Source of the DNA: Brachybacterium sp. FME24
Lineage (GTDB): Bacteria > Actinomycetota > Actinomycetes > Actinomycetales > Dermabacteraceae
Direction: 5' to 3'
Assembly (NCBI RefSeq): GCF_014897705.1
Contig: NZ_JABUXV010000001.1
Location: forward strand, 372,001 to 436,000
DNA: 64,000 nt
Every line of letters starts with the position of its first letter. The first letter of the stretch is position 1. The translations under genes and the position numbers were made by a program. Shown piece after piece: positions 53,208 to 61,004 of this stretch. The notes beneath the pieces were generated by a model. The model worked only from the letters and a program-made list of their open reading frames with translations. It was not told the origin of the DNA and did no database searches.

Positions 53208-54863
53208 TCAGGTGACGTGCGGCAGCACGATCGCCGAAGGGTGGTCACGGTCATGCAGGATCTCCTGATCTGCCTTTCGCGTGACGGTCGCGGTGCCATT
53301 CGGCTCCCCGGTACCGAGGTTCCTGGTGAATCGCGGGTGTGCACCGCTGGATACCTGCAGCCTGACCCGGTGGCCGCGGGCGAAGCGGTAAGCAGTGCCC
53401 GCCAGGCTGATCCGGAGCCGACGAACCCCGTCGGTGCCGGGTTCAGGAGCACCGGGGTACAGGCGCAGGAGCCCATCACAGATGTTGGTGGAGCGACCGT
53501 GGGGAGCGACGTCGCACAGCCGTGCGAAGAAGTCGGTGTGCTCCAGGCTGGAACGGATGAAGAGATCCGCTTCGACCCAGCCCATGATGGTCAGGTCGCG
53601 GCCCAGCGTCTCGGTGGTGAAGGTGAGGACGTCGGAGCGGCCCTCGAGCGCACGGTTGTCCTTTCGTCCGGACCGCCAGGGAAGATCCGGGAAGGCGCCG
53701 CCCACGCTGGGGGTCGGATCCGTCGGGTCGTAGAGGTAGCGGGAGCGCCCGGGGACCGCAGAGTCGTCGCGGGCGGTGGTGAGGTGACCGCCGGGACGAA
53801 GGTGCCAGCGGGTGGGCAGGGCCTCCGGTGGTGGCCAGTCAGCCAGGTCGACCCAGTGGCCGGCGCCCAGGACGTACGCCCTCACCGGCGATTCGGGGAG
53901 TGCGGCGCGGGACCCTCGGCCATGGACCGCCAACCAGTGGAACTGCTCCCGGGACGCCGGTTTGTTGTGCCCCGAGGAGTGGCCGCCCGGGCCGATCAGC
54001 AGGCGGACCGGCCTGCCGGCCCGCCGGAGTGCCCCATAGTCGGACAGGGTGGTGCTGATGAAGAAGTCGTACCAGCCCGTGGAGAGATGCGTGGCGGGGA
54101 GGTTCTGCGCGCCGCCCCCGAAGTCGACCTCCTCGGCGTAGTCGTCCTGCCCGTCGCTGGCCACCCACCGCTGGTAGTAGTCCACCTGTGCACCCAGGGC
54201 GATCCGGTCGGACTCGGCCATCGGCAGGTGGGCCTCGGCCCTCCTCAGAGGTCCCGGGCGAAGCAGAGCACGCAGCGTTTCCGCGGCCGACGCGCGCTCC
54301 TTCGTCGTCGGAACGATCGCATAGATCCAGTACAGGGCGTTGCCGAGGGAGAAGACCCCGTGGGGGTGGGTCCAGCCGGCCGCCCAGTCCGAGGGAGCGA
54401 CGCCGATGACGGCCGCTCTCCACTCCGGGATGCGGGAGCGGGCCAGCGCCCATTGCACATACCCCACGTAGCTCTGACCGTAGGTGGCGAAGGCGCCGGG
54501 GAACCAGGACTGGCGCCGCAGCCATTCGACGGTGGCCAGTCCGTCGTCCGCCTCGCTGACACCTGGCTCGAGGTCTCCCCCCGAGTCGAACGTTCCGCGA
54601 GTGCTCTGCACCAGCACCTGGTATCCCCGCTCGGCGATCGCCCGGGCGATCGTGCCCCATCCCTGGACGGCCCGACCTCGCCCGTACGGGGTTCGGATGA
54701 GGACGAGCAGCGCCGCGGGGTCCCCTCGCGGCCAGTAGCGGTCGGCAATCAGGTCCACCCCGTCATGCATCGGAACGCGCAGGCCCTGGTCGACGGCGAC
54801 GTCCGGGGTCGTGATCGGCGGGAGTCCCATGATCACTGCCAGCTGCCGAGTTGCTCGGCTCAT
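53208..54863 (-). CDS. CocE/NonD family hydrolase (X-prolyl peptidase-like)
   Basis: 551 residues. The alpha/beta hydrolase has the nucleophile S131 in TYGQSYVGYVQW, the acid in the region AAVIGVAPSDW and a catalytic His in LIGPGGHSSGH. The C-terminal jelly-roll domain (about 340-551) contains LTIMGWVEADLFIRSSLEHTDFFARLCDV and VRLQVSSGAHPRFTRN. Substrates range from cocaine-type esters to dipeptides and beta-lactams. The start ATG at 54863 overlaps the regulator stop (TGATG), so a longer upstream frame is rejected. Second gene of a regulator-hydrolase operon. Confidence 0.9.
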   Translation of the reverse strand: MSRATRQLAVIMGLPPITTPDVAVDQGLRVPMHDGVDLIADRYWPRGDPAALLVLIRTPYGRGRAVQGWGTIARAIAERGYQVLVQSTRGTFDSGGDLEPGVSEADDGLATVEWLRRQSWFPGAFATYGQSYVGYVQWALARSRIPEWRAAVIGVAPSDWAAGWTHPHGVFSLGNALYWIYAIVPTTKERASAAETLRALLRPGPLRRAEAHLPMAESDRIALGAQVDYYQRWVASDGQDDYAEEVDFGGGAQNLPATHLSTGWYDFFISTTLSDYGALRRAGRPVRLLIGPGGHSSGHNKPASREQFHWLAVHGRGSRAALPESPVRAYVLGAGHWVDLADWPPPEALPTRWHLRPGGHLTTARDDSAVPGRSRYLYDPTDPTPSVGGAFPDLPWRSGRKDNRALEGRSDVLTFTTETLGRDLTIMGWVEADLFIRSSLEHTDFFARLCDVAPHGRSTNICDGLLRLYPGAPEPGTDGVRRLRISLAGTAYRFARGHRVRLQVSSGAHPRFTRNLGTGEPNGTATVTRKADQEILHDRDHPSAIVLPHVT

Positions 54864-55366
54864 CAGGCAGGCTTCCCAGAACCATCCGCTGTGGTGTCGA
54901 CGGCCCTGGCGGCGTCGGGAGACCTCTGCTGCTCCCACTCGTCGAGAAGCTTGGGGAACTCTCGCGCCATGAAGGCGTACATGTCCCGCATCAGCTCCAG
55001 ACGTGCCCGCGCCACGGGATCCTGGCCCACCACGCTGAGGCCCTGCTCCGCCAGTTCGGTGAAGGCATCGAACTCGGTCATCTTCGCGCGGAAGGCGCGC
55101 CCGAAGACGTCATCGGCCAGCCGATAGTGGTCCCGTCGGCCACGCGTGGGCCGGTAGCGCTCCACGAGCCCGCTCTGCTCGAGCTGCCGCAGGGCCACGC
55201 TCAGGCTGCTCTTGGCCACCCCCAGCCGCTCGCGAAGACCCGGGGCGTCAGCGGCTTGGTCCGTGTCCGCCAGCAAGCATCCGATGATCCTGCCGGCGGT
55301 GCGGCTCAGACCCAGTCGCTCGTAGTACAGCCCTGCGTTCTCGATGAACTCGTCGATGGTCGCCAT
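54863..55366 (-). CDS. GbsR/MarR-family transcriptional regulator
   Basis: 167 residues. The winged helix spans about 20-85, with LRERLGVAKSSLSVALRQLEQSGLVERYRPTRGRRDHYRLADDVF; the end is helical. It resembles GbsR-like repressors. Its promoter (TTGTTC, 17 bases, TAGGGT on the minus strand) overlaps the perfect palindrome 55376-55405, and the -10 ends only six bases before the ATG, so the transcript is probably leaderless. It controls the CocE-like gene and, through the shared operator, the divergent SDR. Confidence 0.85.
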   Translation of the reverse strand: MATIDEFIENAGLYYERLGLSRTAGRIIGCLLADTDQAADAPGLRERLGVAKSSLSVALRQLEQSGLVERYRPTRGRRDHYRLADDVFGRAFRAKMTEFDAFTELAEQGLSVVGQDPVARARLELMRDMYAFMAREFPKLLDEWEQQRSPDAARAVDTTADGSGKPA

Positions 55367-55375
55367 GCGGTCACC

Positions 55376-55405
55376 CTAGTTGTTCGGATCGTTCCGAACA
55401 ACTAG
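55376..55405. promoter_or_regulatory. Perfect 13-bp palindrome operator with mirror-image divergent promoters
   Basis: CTAGTTGTTCGGA (55376-55388) and TCCGAACAACTAG (55393-55405) are exact inverses around TCGT. Plus promoter: TTGTTC (55380-55385), 17 bases, TAGAAT (55403-55408), with the predicted +1 at or next to the SDR ATG at 55415. Minus promoter: TTGTTC (55402-55397), 17 bases, TAGGGT (55378-55373). One bound dimer would block both. Confidence 0.88.
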
Positions 55406-55414
55406 AATCTTGAC

Positions 55415-56332
55415 ATGACGCGTTCTCGCCCCCTGACCATCGCCATCACCGGCGCCAACTCCGGGATCGGCCTGCGAGCAGCCGAGCAGCTCGCATCCGC
55501 CGGCCACAGAGTTCTCGCGCTGTGCAGGAATCCAGCCCGGGGCCGTGCTGCCCTGGAGACGATCAATGCGCACGCCCGGCATCCCGCCACCCTGGTCGTC
55601 GCCGACCTGTCGGACCCGGGGTCGATCGACGCGGCAGCCGGTCGCATCTCCCAGGAGTTCGGGCACCTCGACGTGCTGATCAACAACGCCGCCATCTTCG
55701 AGCAGACCCTGCGCCGCCCCACCTGCACCGCGGCCGGCCACGAGCTGTTCTGGGCGACCAATCACCTGGGCCCCTTCCACCTCACTGCCCGGCTCAGCCC
55801 GCTGCTCTGCGCCGCGGCCCGGCCCCGGCTGATCAATGTCGCGAGCAAGGGCCTCCTCACGATGCCCCGCATCAGGATCCGTTTCGACCAGCTCGACGAT
55901 CCCGCGTGGTACAGCCCGACCAGGGCGTACTACCACGCGAAGCTGGCCCAGATCATGGTCTCCCACTCACTCGCCCTGCGCACCGCGGGCGCGCTGGATG
56001 TGGCCTGCATCCGCGTGCCCGCCGTGCAGCTCGATGCCGATCGGGTCGCGGCAATGCCCGGGTGGCTGCGTGCCCCGTACCGGGTCAAAAGACGGCTCTC
56101 CGCATCCACAGATCGCCTGGGTGACACCTACGCGCGCCTGGCCCTTCGCCCCGAGACCTGGCAGGCGCACGCCGATCCCTCCGCGCGAGGCAGAGCCGCC
56201 CTGCGCGGGATCTACGTGGAGGAGAATCTGCGTCCGGTCACGGCGCCGGCGTTCGCCTACGACGCCGACGCACTCGACCGGCTGTGGGCCGTGTCGCAGG
56301 ACGCCTCCGGAGATCTGCCCTGGGCCTGGTGA
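55415..56332 (+). CDS. SDR-family oxidoreductase (extended retinol-dehydrogenase-like)
   Basis: 305 residues. Cofactor motif TGANSGIG (12-19), NNAA at 90-93, Ser144 in NVAS and Tyr172/Lys176 in YYHAK. The length and the atypical YYHAKLAQ environment resemble the RDH/WWOX-like SDRs. The -10 element is only 6 bases from the ATG and no ribosome site exists, so translation is probably leaderless. Regulated together with GbsR-CocE. Substrate unknown. Confidence 0.88.
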   Translation: MTRSRPLTIAITGANSGIGLRAAEQLASAGHRVLALCRNPARGRAALETINAHARHPATLVVADLSDPGSIDAAAGRISQEFGHLDVLINNAAIFEQTLRRPTCTAAGHELFWATNHLGPFHLTARLSPLLCAAARPRLINVASKGLLTMPRIRIRFDQLDDPAWYSPTRAYYHAKLAQIMVSHSLALRTAGALDVACIRVPAVQLDADRVAAMPGWLRAPYRVKRRLSASTDRLGDTYARLALRPETWQAHADPSARGRAALRGIYVEENLRPVTAPAFAYDADALDRLWAVSQDASGDLPWAW

Positions 56333-56637
56333 CCCCACCCTGTCGACCCGTCATTCTGTCCGGAAGCCGGTTGCGACGGGTCGCCACGGTGCCGGCGCCG
56401 ACGTCCTCACCGGCCTGGACGAGCTCCCTGCGTCGGTTCCGACATCGATCGAAGTGGTCGCCGCGTGCCTCGAGGACCCGGACCACGCCCGCGCCGATCA
56501 CGCAGACCGCGGGGCTGAGGCAACGGCGCGCGGGTCAGGGCTGTGACGCGATCATCCGGTCACGACGCATTCTCGGCCGTTGAACTCATGGCTCTGGGCG
56601 ACTCGGTCGTTCGCCGAGTGGACGCCCACCTGGCGGG
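56333..56637. other. Region without a supported gene
   Basis: 305 bases between the ends of the SDR gene and the convergent XRE gene. Open frames exist but lack ribosome sites and recognisable products. No strong terminator hairpin was found. Confidence 0.4.
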
Positions 56638-57465
56638 TCACCGCTGTGCGGCCATCGACGTGAGCAGGGTGAGCCGGTCCGTGCTCTCCGGATGCGCATC
56701 CGCGGGATGGAAGACGACGAGCAGTTGGTCGCCGGCCTCGTCGACGCCGAGCTTGGAGAGGTTCAATTCCATCGGACCGACCTGTGGGTGATCCACACGA
56801 ACAGTCCCGCCCCGGGCCGGTTGCACATCGTGCCGGGCCCAGGCCCGGCGGAACTCATCGCTTGCCACCGACAGCTCTCCGACCAGTTCCACGACCCGCG
56901 GATCCCCGAGATCGAATCCGACGCGTTTGCGGAACATCGCGACCATGTCAGGCCGTTCGAAGCGTATTCGCCCGTCGGCTTCGAGGAACACGGCGCGCAG
57001 CAGGTTCTCGCCGAGGCTGAACTGCGGAGACAGGGCCACTGCCAGCGGATTGCTCGCCAGCACGTCCATGTATCGACCGGTGACGAACGCCGGCTGGTTG
57101 ATCGAGCGGACGAGGTCCAAGATCCGGGGGGCGACTCTCTCGCGGCGCCGAGGTGTGCGGCGCGCACGCGGCTTCACGGCGCCCAGCTCGAGGACGTACT
57201 CGATGGCAGACCGGTCGAGCTGCAGCACCCGAGCAAGGGCTTCGAGCACCTGAGCCGAAGGATTCCGGTTTCGCCCCTGCTCCAGGCGCAGGTAGTAGTC
57301 GGAACTGATACCGGCGAGCATGGCCACCTCTTCGCGTCGCAGCCCTTGCACCCGACGGCGTCTGGCTTCGGGCAAACCGACAGTCGTCGGGGATACCAGC
57401 TCGCGCCGAGCGCGTAGGTAATCGCCGAGCCTGTTCTCGCGGCTCCCGTCGGTCTCGTTCGCCAT
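56638..57465 (-). CDS. XRE-family regulator with MmyB-like ligand domain
   Basis: 275 residues. An N-terminal HTH_31 domain (about 8-80) contains RRVQGLRREEVAMLAGISSDYYLRLEQGRN, the actinobacterial motif of this family. The C-terminal MmyB-like domain (about 105-265, with FVTGRYMDVLASNPLAVAL, YMDVLASNPLA being the core, and FRRAWARHDV) is thought to bind a small ligand. It is typically encoded divergently from an SDR or related oxidoreductase that it regulates, exactly as here. The ATG lies beside a weak ribosome site. Confidence 0.88.
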   Translation of the reverse strand: MANETDGSRENRLGDYLRARRELVSPTTVGLPEARRRRVQGLRREEVAMLAGISSDYYLRLEQGRNRNPSAQVLEALARVLQLDRSAIEYVLELGAVKPRARRTPRRRERVAPRILDLVRSINQPAFVTGRYMDVLASNPLAVALSPQFSLGENLLRAVFLEADGRIRFERPDMVAMFRKRVGFDLGDPRVVELVGELSVASDEFRRAWARHDVQPARGGTVRVDHPQVGPMELNLSKLGVDEAGDQLLVVFHPADAHPESTDRLTLLTSMAAQR

Positions 57466-57635
57466 TGCCGTCCAGAGTAGTTCCTGTGACGTGGCGTTGG
57501 CTGGTCCTGCCACTCCCAGGGTCGAGGTGGCCTTCCCCGCCGGCGGGAGGTCCCCGCACAGTTGCCGGAGAGCGCGTCACCGTCTCGCATGAGCGCTCGT
57601 CCACCTCGCACCACAACAGGCAAGGGAGGGGCACC

Positions 57636-58391
57636 GTGCCCACGAATCGCATCGCTCTCATCACCGGAGCCAACCAAGGCATGGGCAAGCAGGTCGCGAA
57701 GGAACTGGTCGCCGACGGCGTGACCGTGTTCGTCGGGTCCCGCGACCTCGCTCGCGGCGAGAAGGCGGCCACAGAGATCGGCGAGGGCGCCATCGCGCTC
57801 CAGCTCGACGTGACCACGACCGCGTCGATCGCCTCGGCCACCGAACGGATCCGCGACGAGGCCGGCCGACTCGACCTGCTCGTCAACAACGCCGCCATCT
57901 CCTCCACTCGTACTGACATCCATGACCTGGCCGAACTCCTCGCGATGTCGAAAGCGAGCACCGCTCCCCTCGACGAGGTGCGGGCTGTGTGGGAGGTGAA
58001 CGTCTTCGGCGCGCTGGCGATGTACCAGGCCACGCTTCCGCTGCTTCGCAGATCAGCGGACGCGCGCATCGTCAATGTGACCAGCGCACTCGGCTCGCTG
58101 ACGACCATCGCAGACCCGGATTTCGCGAATCACTCCGCGTTCGAACCTGTCTACGCCGCATCGAAGACGGCGCTCAACGCCGTCACACTGGGGATGATGA
58201 TCGAGCTGGAGCACAGCAGCATCAAGGTCAACCTCGTCTCGCCAGGATTCGCGAACACTGCCCTCGTCAACTTCGAGGGAACAGAATCGGTCGAGGACGC
58301 GTCTCGCGAGGTGGTGCGCGTCGCCCGCCTCGGGCCCGACGCACCTTCCGGGACCTTCACCCTCTGGGAAGGCATGGATCTTCCCTGGTGA
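57636..58391 (+). CDS. SDR-family oxidoreductase regulated with the XRE/MmyB protein
   Basis: 251 residues from a GTG with GGGAGGGG upstream. TGANQGMG cofactor loop (10-17), NNAA (84-87), Ser150 in VTS and Tyr173/Lys177 in YAASK. The SDR pattern is close to the carbonyl-reductase-like group that faces MmyB-type regulators in actinomycetes. The 170-base divergent region contains the self-complementary CCCGCCGGCGGG (57536-57547), a possible operator. Substrate unknown. Confidence 0.88.
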   Translation: MPTNRIALITGANQGMGKQVAKELVADGVTVFVGSRDLARGEKAATEIGEGAIALQLDVTTTASIASATERIRDEAGRLDLLVNNAAISSTRTDIHDLAELLAMSKASTAPLDEVRAVWEVNVFGALAMYQATLPLLRRSADARIVNVTSALGSLTTIADPDFANHSAFEPVYAASKTALNAVTLGMMIELEHSSIKVNLVSPGFANTALVNFEGTESVEDASREVVRVARLGPDAPSGTFTLWEGMDLPW

Positions 58392-58588
58392 TGAGGCCGC
58401 CGAGAGCGCGAGGGAGTGCAGGTCACGACCTCGTGCATCGAGAAACCCATGGACGACGCCTGGAAGTCGCCGGGGAGGATGCGCCGAGCGATCTCGCGCC
58501 CTGGCATGCCTGCGCATACAGGATCTTTCGCGTTGCTGCCAGCACTTCTCTCCACCCGGATGCAGGCCCCCTCGTGAAGGGCTCGCCG

Positions 58589-59380
58589 TCAGACCTCCAA
58601 CAGGTGCACGATCTCGGCACGGTGCCGGACGATCCAGGCGGCGCTGCGCGAGCGCCAGGCAAGCCGCCACTCGGCCGACTCATCGGCCGTCACCTGGCTC
58701 GCCGTGATGTCGAGGCGCGTGGCCTCGTACGCCGTGTCGCGGATCGCGTAGTCGCTCATGGCGTGCACGACGGCCGGCCACAGATCGCGAGGCAACCCGT
58801 AACCGCTGAGGAGAGCTTCCAACAGCGCGACCTTCTCTCGGAGGCCCGTGAGCGGAGCGACCGCATCGACGTCGGGATCGTGGAAACGGATGTTCAACCA
58901 GCAGCTGGCCGCGATCTCGTCGAGCCGCACGATCGGCCCCGCGAATTCCCAGTCGATCAGGGACACGGATCGTTCCGAGGTGGTGAGGACGTTCCATGGT
59001 CCTGTGTCGCCGTGGCCGACCACGATCTCCGAGAGGAAGCCTCCCCCACCGAACGTGCCTGTGGAGGTGGTGGCCCGGAACTCGAACGGTTGCCATGCAT
59101 CGGCGCCCAGCGCGTCGAAGCTCGCGCTGGCGTCGTGGAGGGAGCGCAGCAGGCGGCCGAGCGACTCGACCTGGTCGTGGTTCAGGACCACATCGACCGC
59201 TGTGGTCCCCTCCACGAAGCTGACCTCGTCCACGTCGGGTGATCGGGCGTGCACTGGAACCGGTAGGTCCTCGAGCCCTGAGTCCGCGAGATGAGCGAGC
59301 AGTCGATGGATCGTCGGCGACCATTCTCGCCGCTCACGCGACACGCTCTTCGACGTCACGGAGACGTATTCGTCTGCCAC
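58589..59380 (-). CDS. Phosphotransferase enzyme family (APH-like) kinase
   Basis: 263 residues from a GTG. The catalytic loop is VVGHGDTGPWNVL and the metal Asp is in VSLIDWEFAGPIVRLDEIAA. The short N-lobe (SVTSKSVSRERREWSPTIHRLL) shows no clear glycine loop. This is the common actinobacterial phosphotransferase group whose natural substrates are unknown. Upstream frames extending to 59752 have no support. A perfect AACGTACGTT palindrome (59430-59439) lies 50 bases before the start. Confidence 0.82.
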   Translation of the reverse strand: MADEYVSVTSKSVSRERREWSPTIHRLLAHLADSGLEDLPVPVHARSPDVDEVSFVEGTTAVDVVLNHDQVESLGRLLRSLHDASASFDALGADAWQPFEFRATTSTGTFGGGGFLSEIVVGHGDTGPWNVLTTSERSVSLIDWEFAGPIVRLDEIAASCWLNIRFHDPDVDAVAPLTGLREKVALLEALLSGYGLPRDLWPAVVHAMSDYAIRDTAYEATRLDITASQVTADESAEWRLAWRSRSAAWIVRHRAEIVHLLEV

Positions 59381-59612
59381 AGAAGTTCCATTCGGCTGGG
59401 GTGGGGGCGTCTCTCGACGGTTCGGCGACAACGTACGTTCAGTGATGGCTGAGCAGCAAGACGTTTTTGCGCGATGCGCGGTCATCCAGGTGCGCGTCCT
59501 CCGCAAGAATGCGCGCGTCCAGTGGACGACACCGGCGACCTGAAGGGCGCCCTTCTCTGCCTCGCGATGCAATGCCTGACTCCTGACTGTCCTGGCATCG
59601 ATACGGCTGCGC

Positions 59613-60281
59613 TCACGGTCTGTACCCGCGAACGAACAGAGCCACACCGTCGGCGACCCAGCCTGCGCGCTCCTGGGGGGTGATCGTGGAGGCTGGTGCG
59701 CCTGGTGTGGCTGAGACGAGCCGTGAGAAATGGACGACTGCACGGTCGGCATCGGCGATGTTCAGGAATCCGCGCTCGGCCCAGCCCGCGAAGATGCCGG
59801 CCAGCTCGTCGAGGACGAGACCGGGACCGGCTTGCCACCACGTGGCGATGACGTCGGACCCGAGGTGCGCCGCCTCGGCCTGAACCTGAGCGACCAGTGC
59901 CCGGTGCACTGCCGAGTTCGGCATGCCGACCAGTCTTTCGCCGGCATCGTTGAGCCAATCGGTCGCGAATGCCCGCAACGCCGGCTCGATCCCTTCCGCC
60001 GTCATCACGGCCGACAGATGCCGTTCGACCAGGGCGGTCTCGGCCTCGGCGACCTGTGCCGCGGAGTTGACGATGACAGCGGCGAACAGCGCCGACTTGT
60101 CGGCGAAGTGTTTGTAGATCGTCCGCGTCGAGACTCCTGAGGCGGTGGCGATGGCGTCGATGCTCGCCCGTGCGTAACCGTCGCGGGCGAAGACCTCGCG
60201 CCCACCGGCCATGATCGCCGCCTGCTTCTCCGGCCGCAGGCGGCTCGGGGACTGCTCGGGGGCGGCTGCTTCGTGACTCAC
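59613..60281 (-). CDS. TetR/AcrR-family transcriptional regulator
   Basis: 222 residues from the GTG at 60281, chosen because GGAG lies six bases upstream; an ATG at 60326 would add 15 residues. HTH (about 20-65): AGGREVFARDGYARASIDAIATASGVSTRTIYKHFADKSALF. The TetR_C domain of the AefR-like type follows. It is divergent from the FMN reductase and DHA2 exporter genes, with a strong dyad overlapping the promoter, so it most likely represses them and itself. Confidence 0.88.
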   Translation of the reverse strand: MSHEAAAPEQSPSRLRPEKQAAIMAGGREVFARDGYARASIDAIATASGVSTRTIYKHFADKSALFAAVIVNSAAQVAEAETALVERHLSAVMTAEGIEPALRAFATDWLNDAGERLVGMPNSAVHRALVAQVQAEAAHLGSDVIATWWQAGPGLVLDELAGIFAGWAERGFLNIADADRAVVHFSRLVSATPGAPASTITPQERAGWVADGVALFVRGYRP

Positions 60282-60305
60282 GACGACTCCATCTCTCAAC
60301 CGGGC

Positions 60306-60333
60306 TTGTGCCGACGACTCTACCATGTAAAGT
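60306..60333 (+). promoter_or_regulatory. Promoter of the FMN reductase - exporter operon
   Basis: TTGTGC (60306-60311), 16 bases, TAAAGT (60328-60333). The -10 is inside the operator palindrome. Confidence 0.5.
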
Positions 60334-60349
60334 GCACGTTGTACTTTAC
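60327..60349. promoter_or_regulatory. TetR operator GTAAAGT-N9-ACTTTAC
   Basis: Perfect 7-bp arms with additional inner CA/TG symmetry, lying between the divergent genes and overlapping the -10 of the plus-strand promoter. The AT-rich arms stand out in this genome. Confidence 0.8.
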
Positions 60350-60368
60350 GTCTACATCGGAGGGCAAC

Positions 60369-60977
60369 ATGACTCGCATCGCCATCATCACTGGCAGCAC
60401 CCGCACGTACCGACGCGGCAAAGCCGTGGCCGACTGGGCGCTGGAGACCGCCCGGCAGATCGCCCCCGAGGGCGTGGAGGTCGAGCTGGTCGACCTGGCC
60501 GACTTCGATCTGCCCGTGCTCGACGAACCTGCGTCGGGCGCCTGGGGCATCTACGCCCACGAGCACACCAAGCGCTGGTCAGAGGCGATCGCCTCCTACG
60601 ACGGCTACGTGTTCGTCACCCCCGAGTACAACCACGGGGTGCCAGGTCCGCTGAAGAACGCCATCGACTTCCTGTACAGCGAGTGGAACCACAAGGCGGC
60701 CGGATTCGTCAGTTACGGCGTCAACGGCGGCGTGCGCGCCGTTGAGCAGCTCCGCCAGATCGCAGCCGAACTCAAGCTCGCCGATGTCTCCGCTCAGGTT
60801 GCACTCAACACCTTCACCGACTTCGACTACCACGGCATCGACATCACCGAACCGACCGTGACCGGCCGCTTCGCCCCGGCCGAACGCCACGCCGGGGACC
60901 TGGCGAATCTGCTGGAAGAAGTTGCCCTCTGGAGCCGTGCACTTGCGCCAGTGCGTGCCCAGACGGCCGATACCTGA
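60369..60977 (+). CDS. NADPH-dependent FMN reductase
   Basis: 202 residues, flavodoxin-like fold. IITGSTRTYRRGKAVADW is the phosphate-binding loop for FMN, and TPEYNHGVPGPLKNAIDFLY is the hallmark of the NADPH_dep_FMN_red family (azoreductase/quinone or chromate reductase relatives). TCGGAGGG precedes the ATG. First gene of a TetR-controlled operon; the exporter gene follows after 27 bases, suggesting detoxification of a redox-active compound by reduction plus efflux. Confidence 0.92.
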   Translation: MTRIAIITGSTRTYRRGKAVADWALETARQIAPEGVEVELVDLADFDLPVLDEPASGAWGIYAHEHTKRWSEAIASYDGYVFVTPEYNHGVPGPLKNAIDFLYSEWNHKAAGFVSYGVNGGVRAVEQLRQIAAELKLADVSAQVALNTFTDFDYHGIDITEPTVTGRFAPAERHAGDLANLLEEVALWSRALAPVRAQTADT

Positions 60978-61004
60978 AGCCACCGCAGGCGGACGGCTGC
61001 CCCC

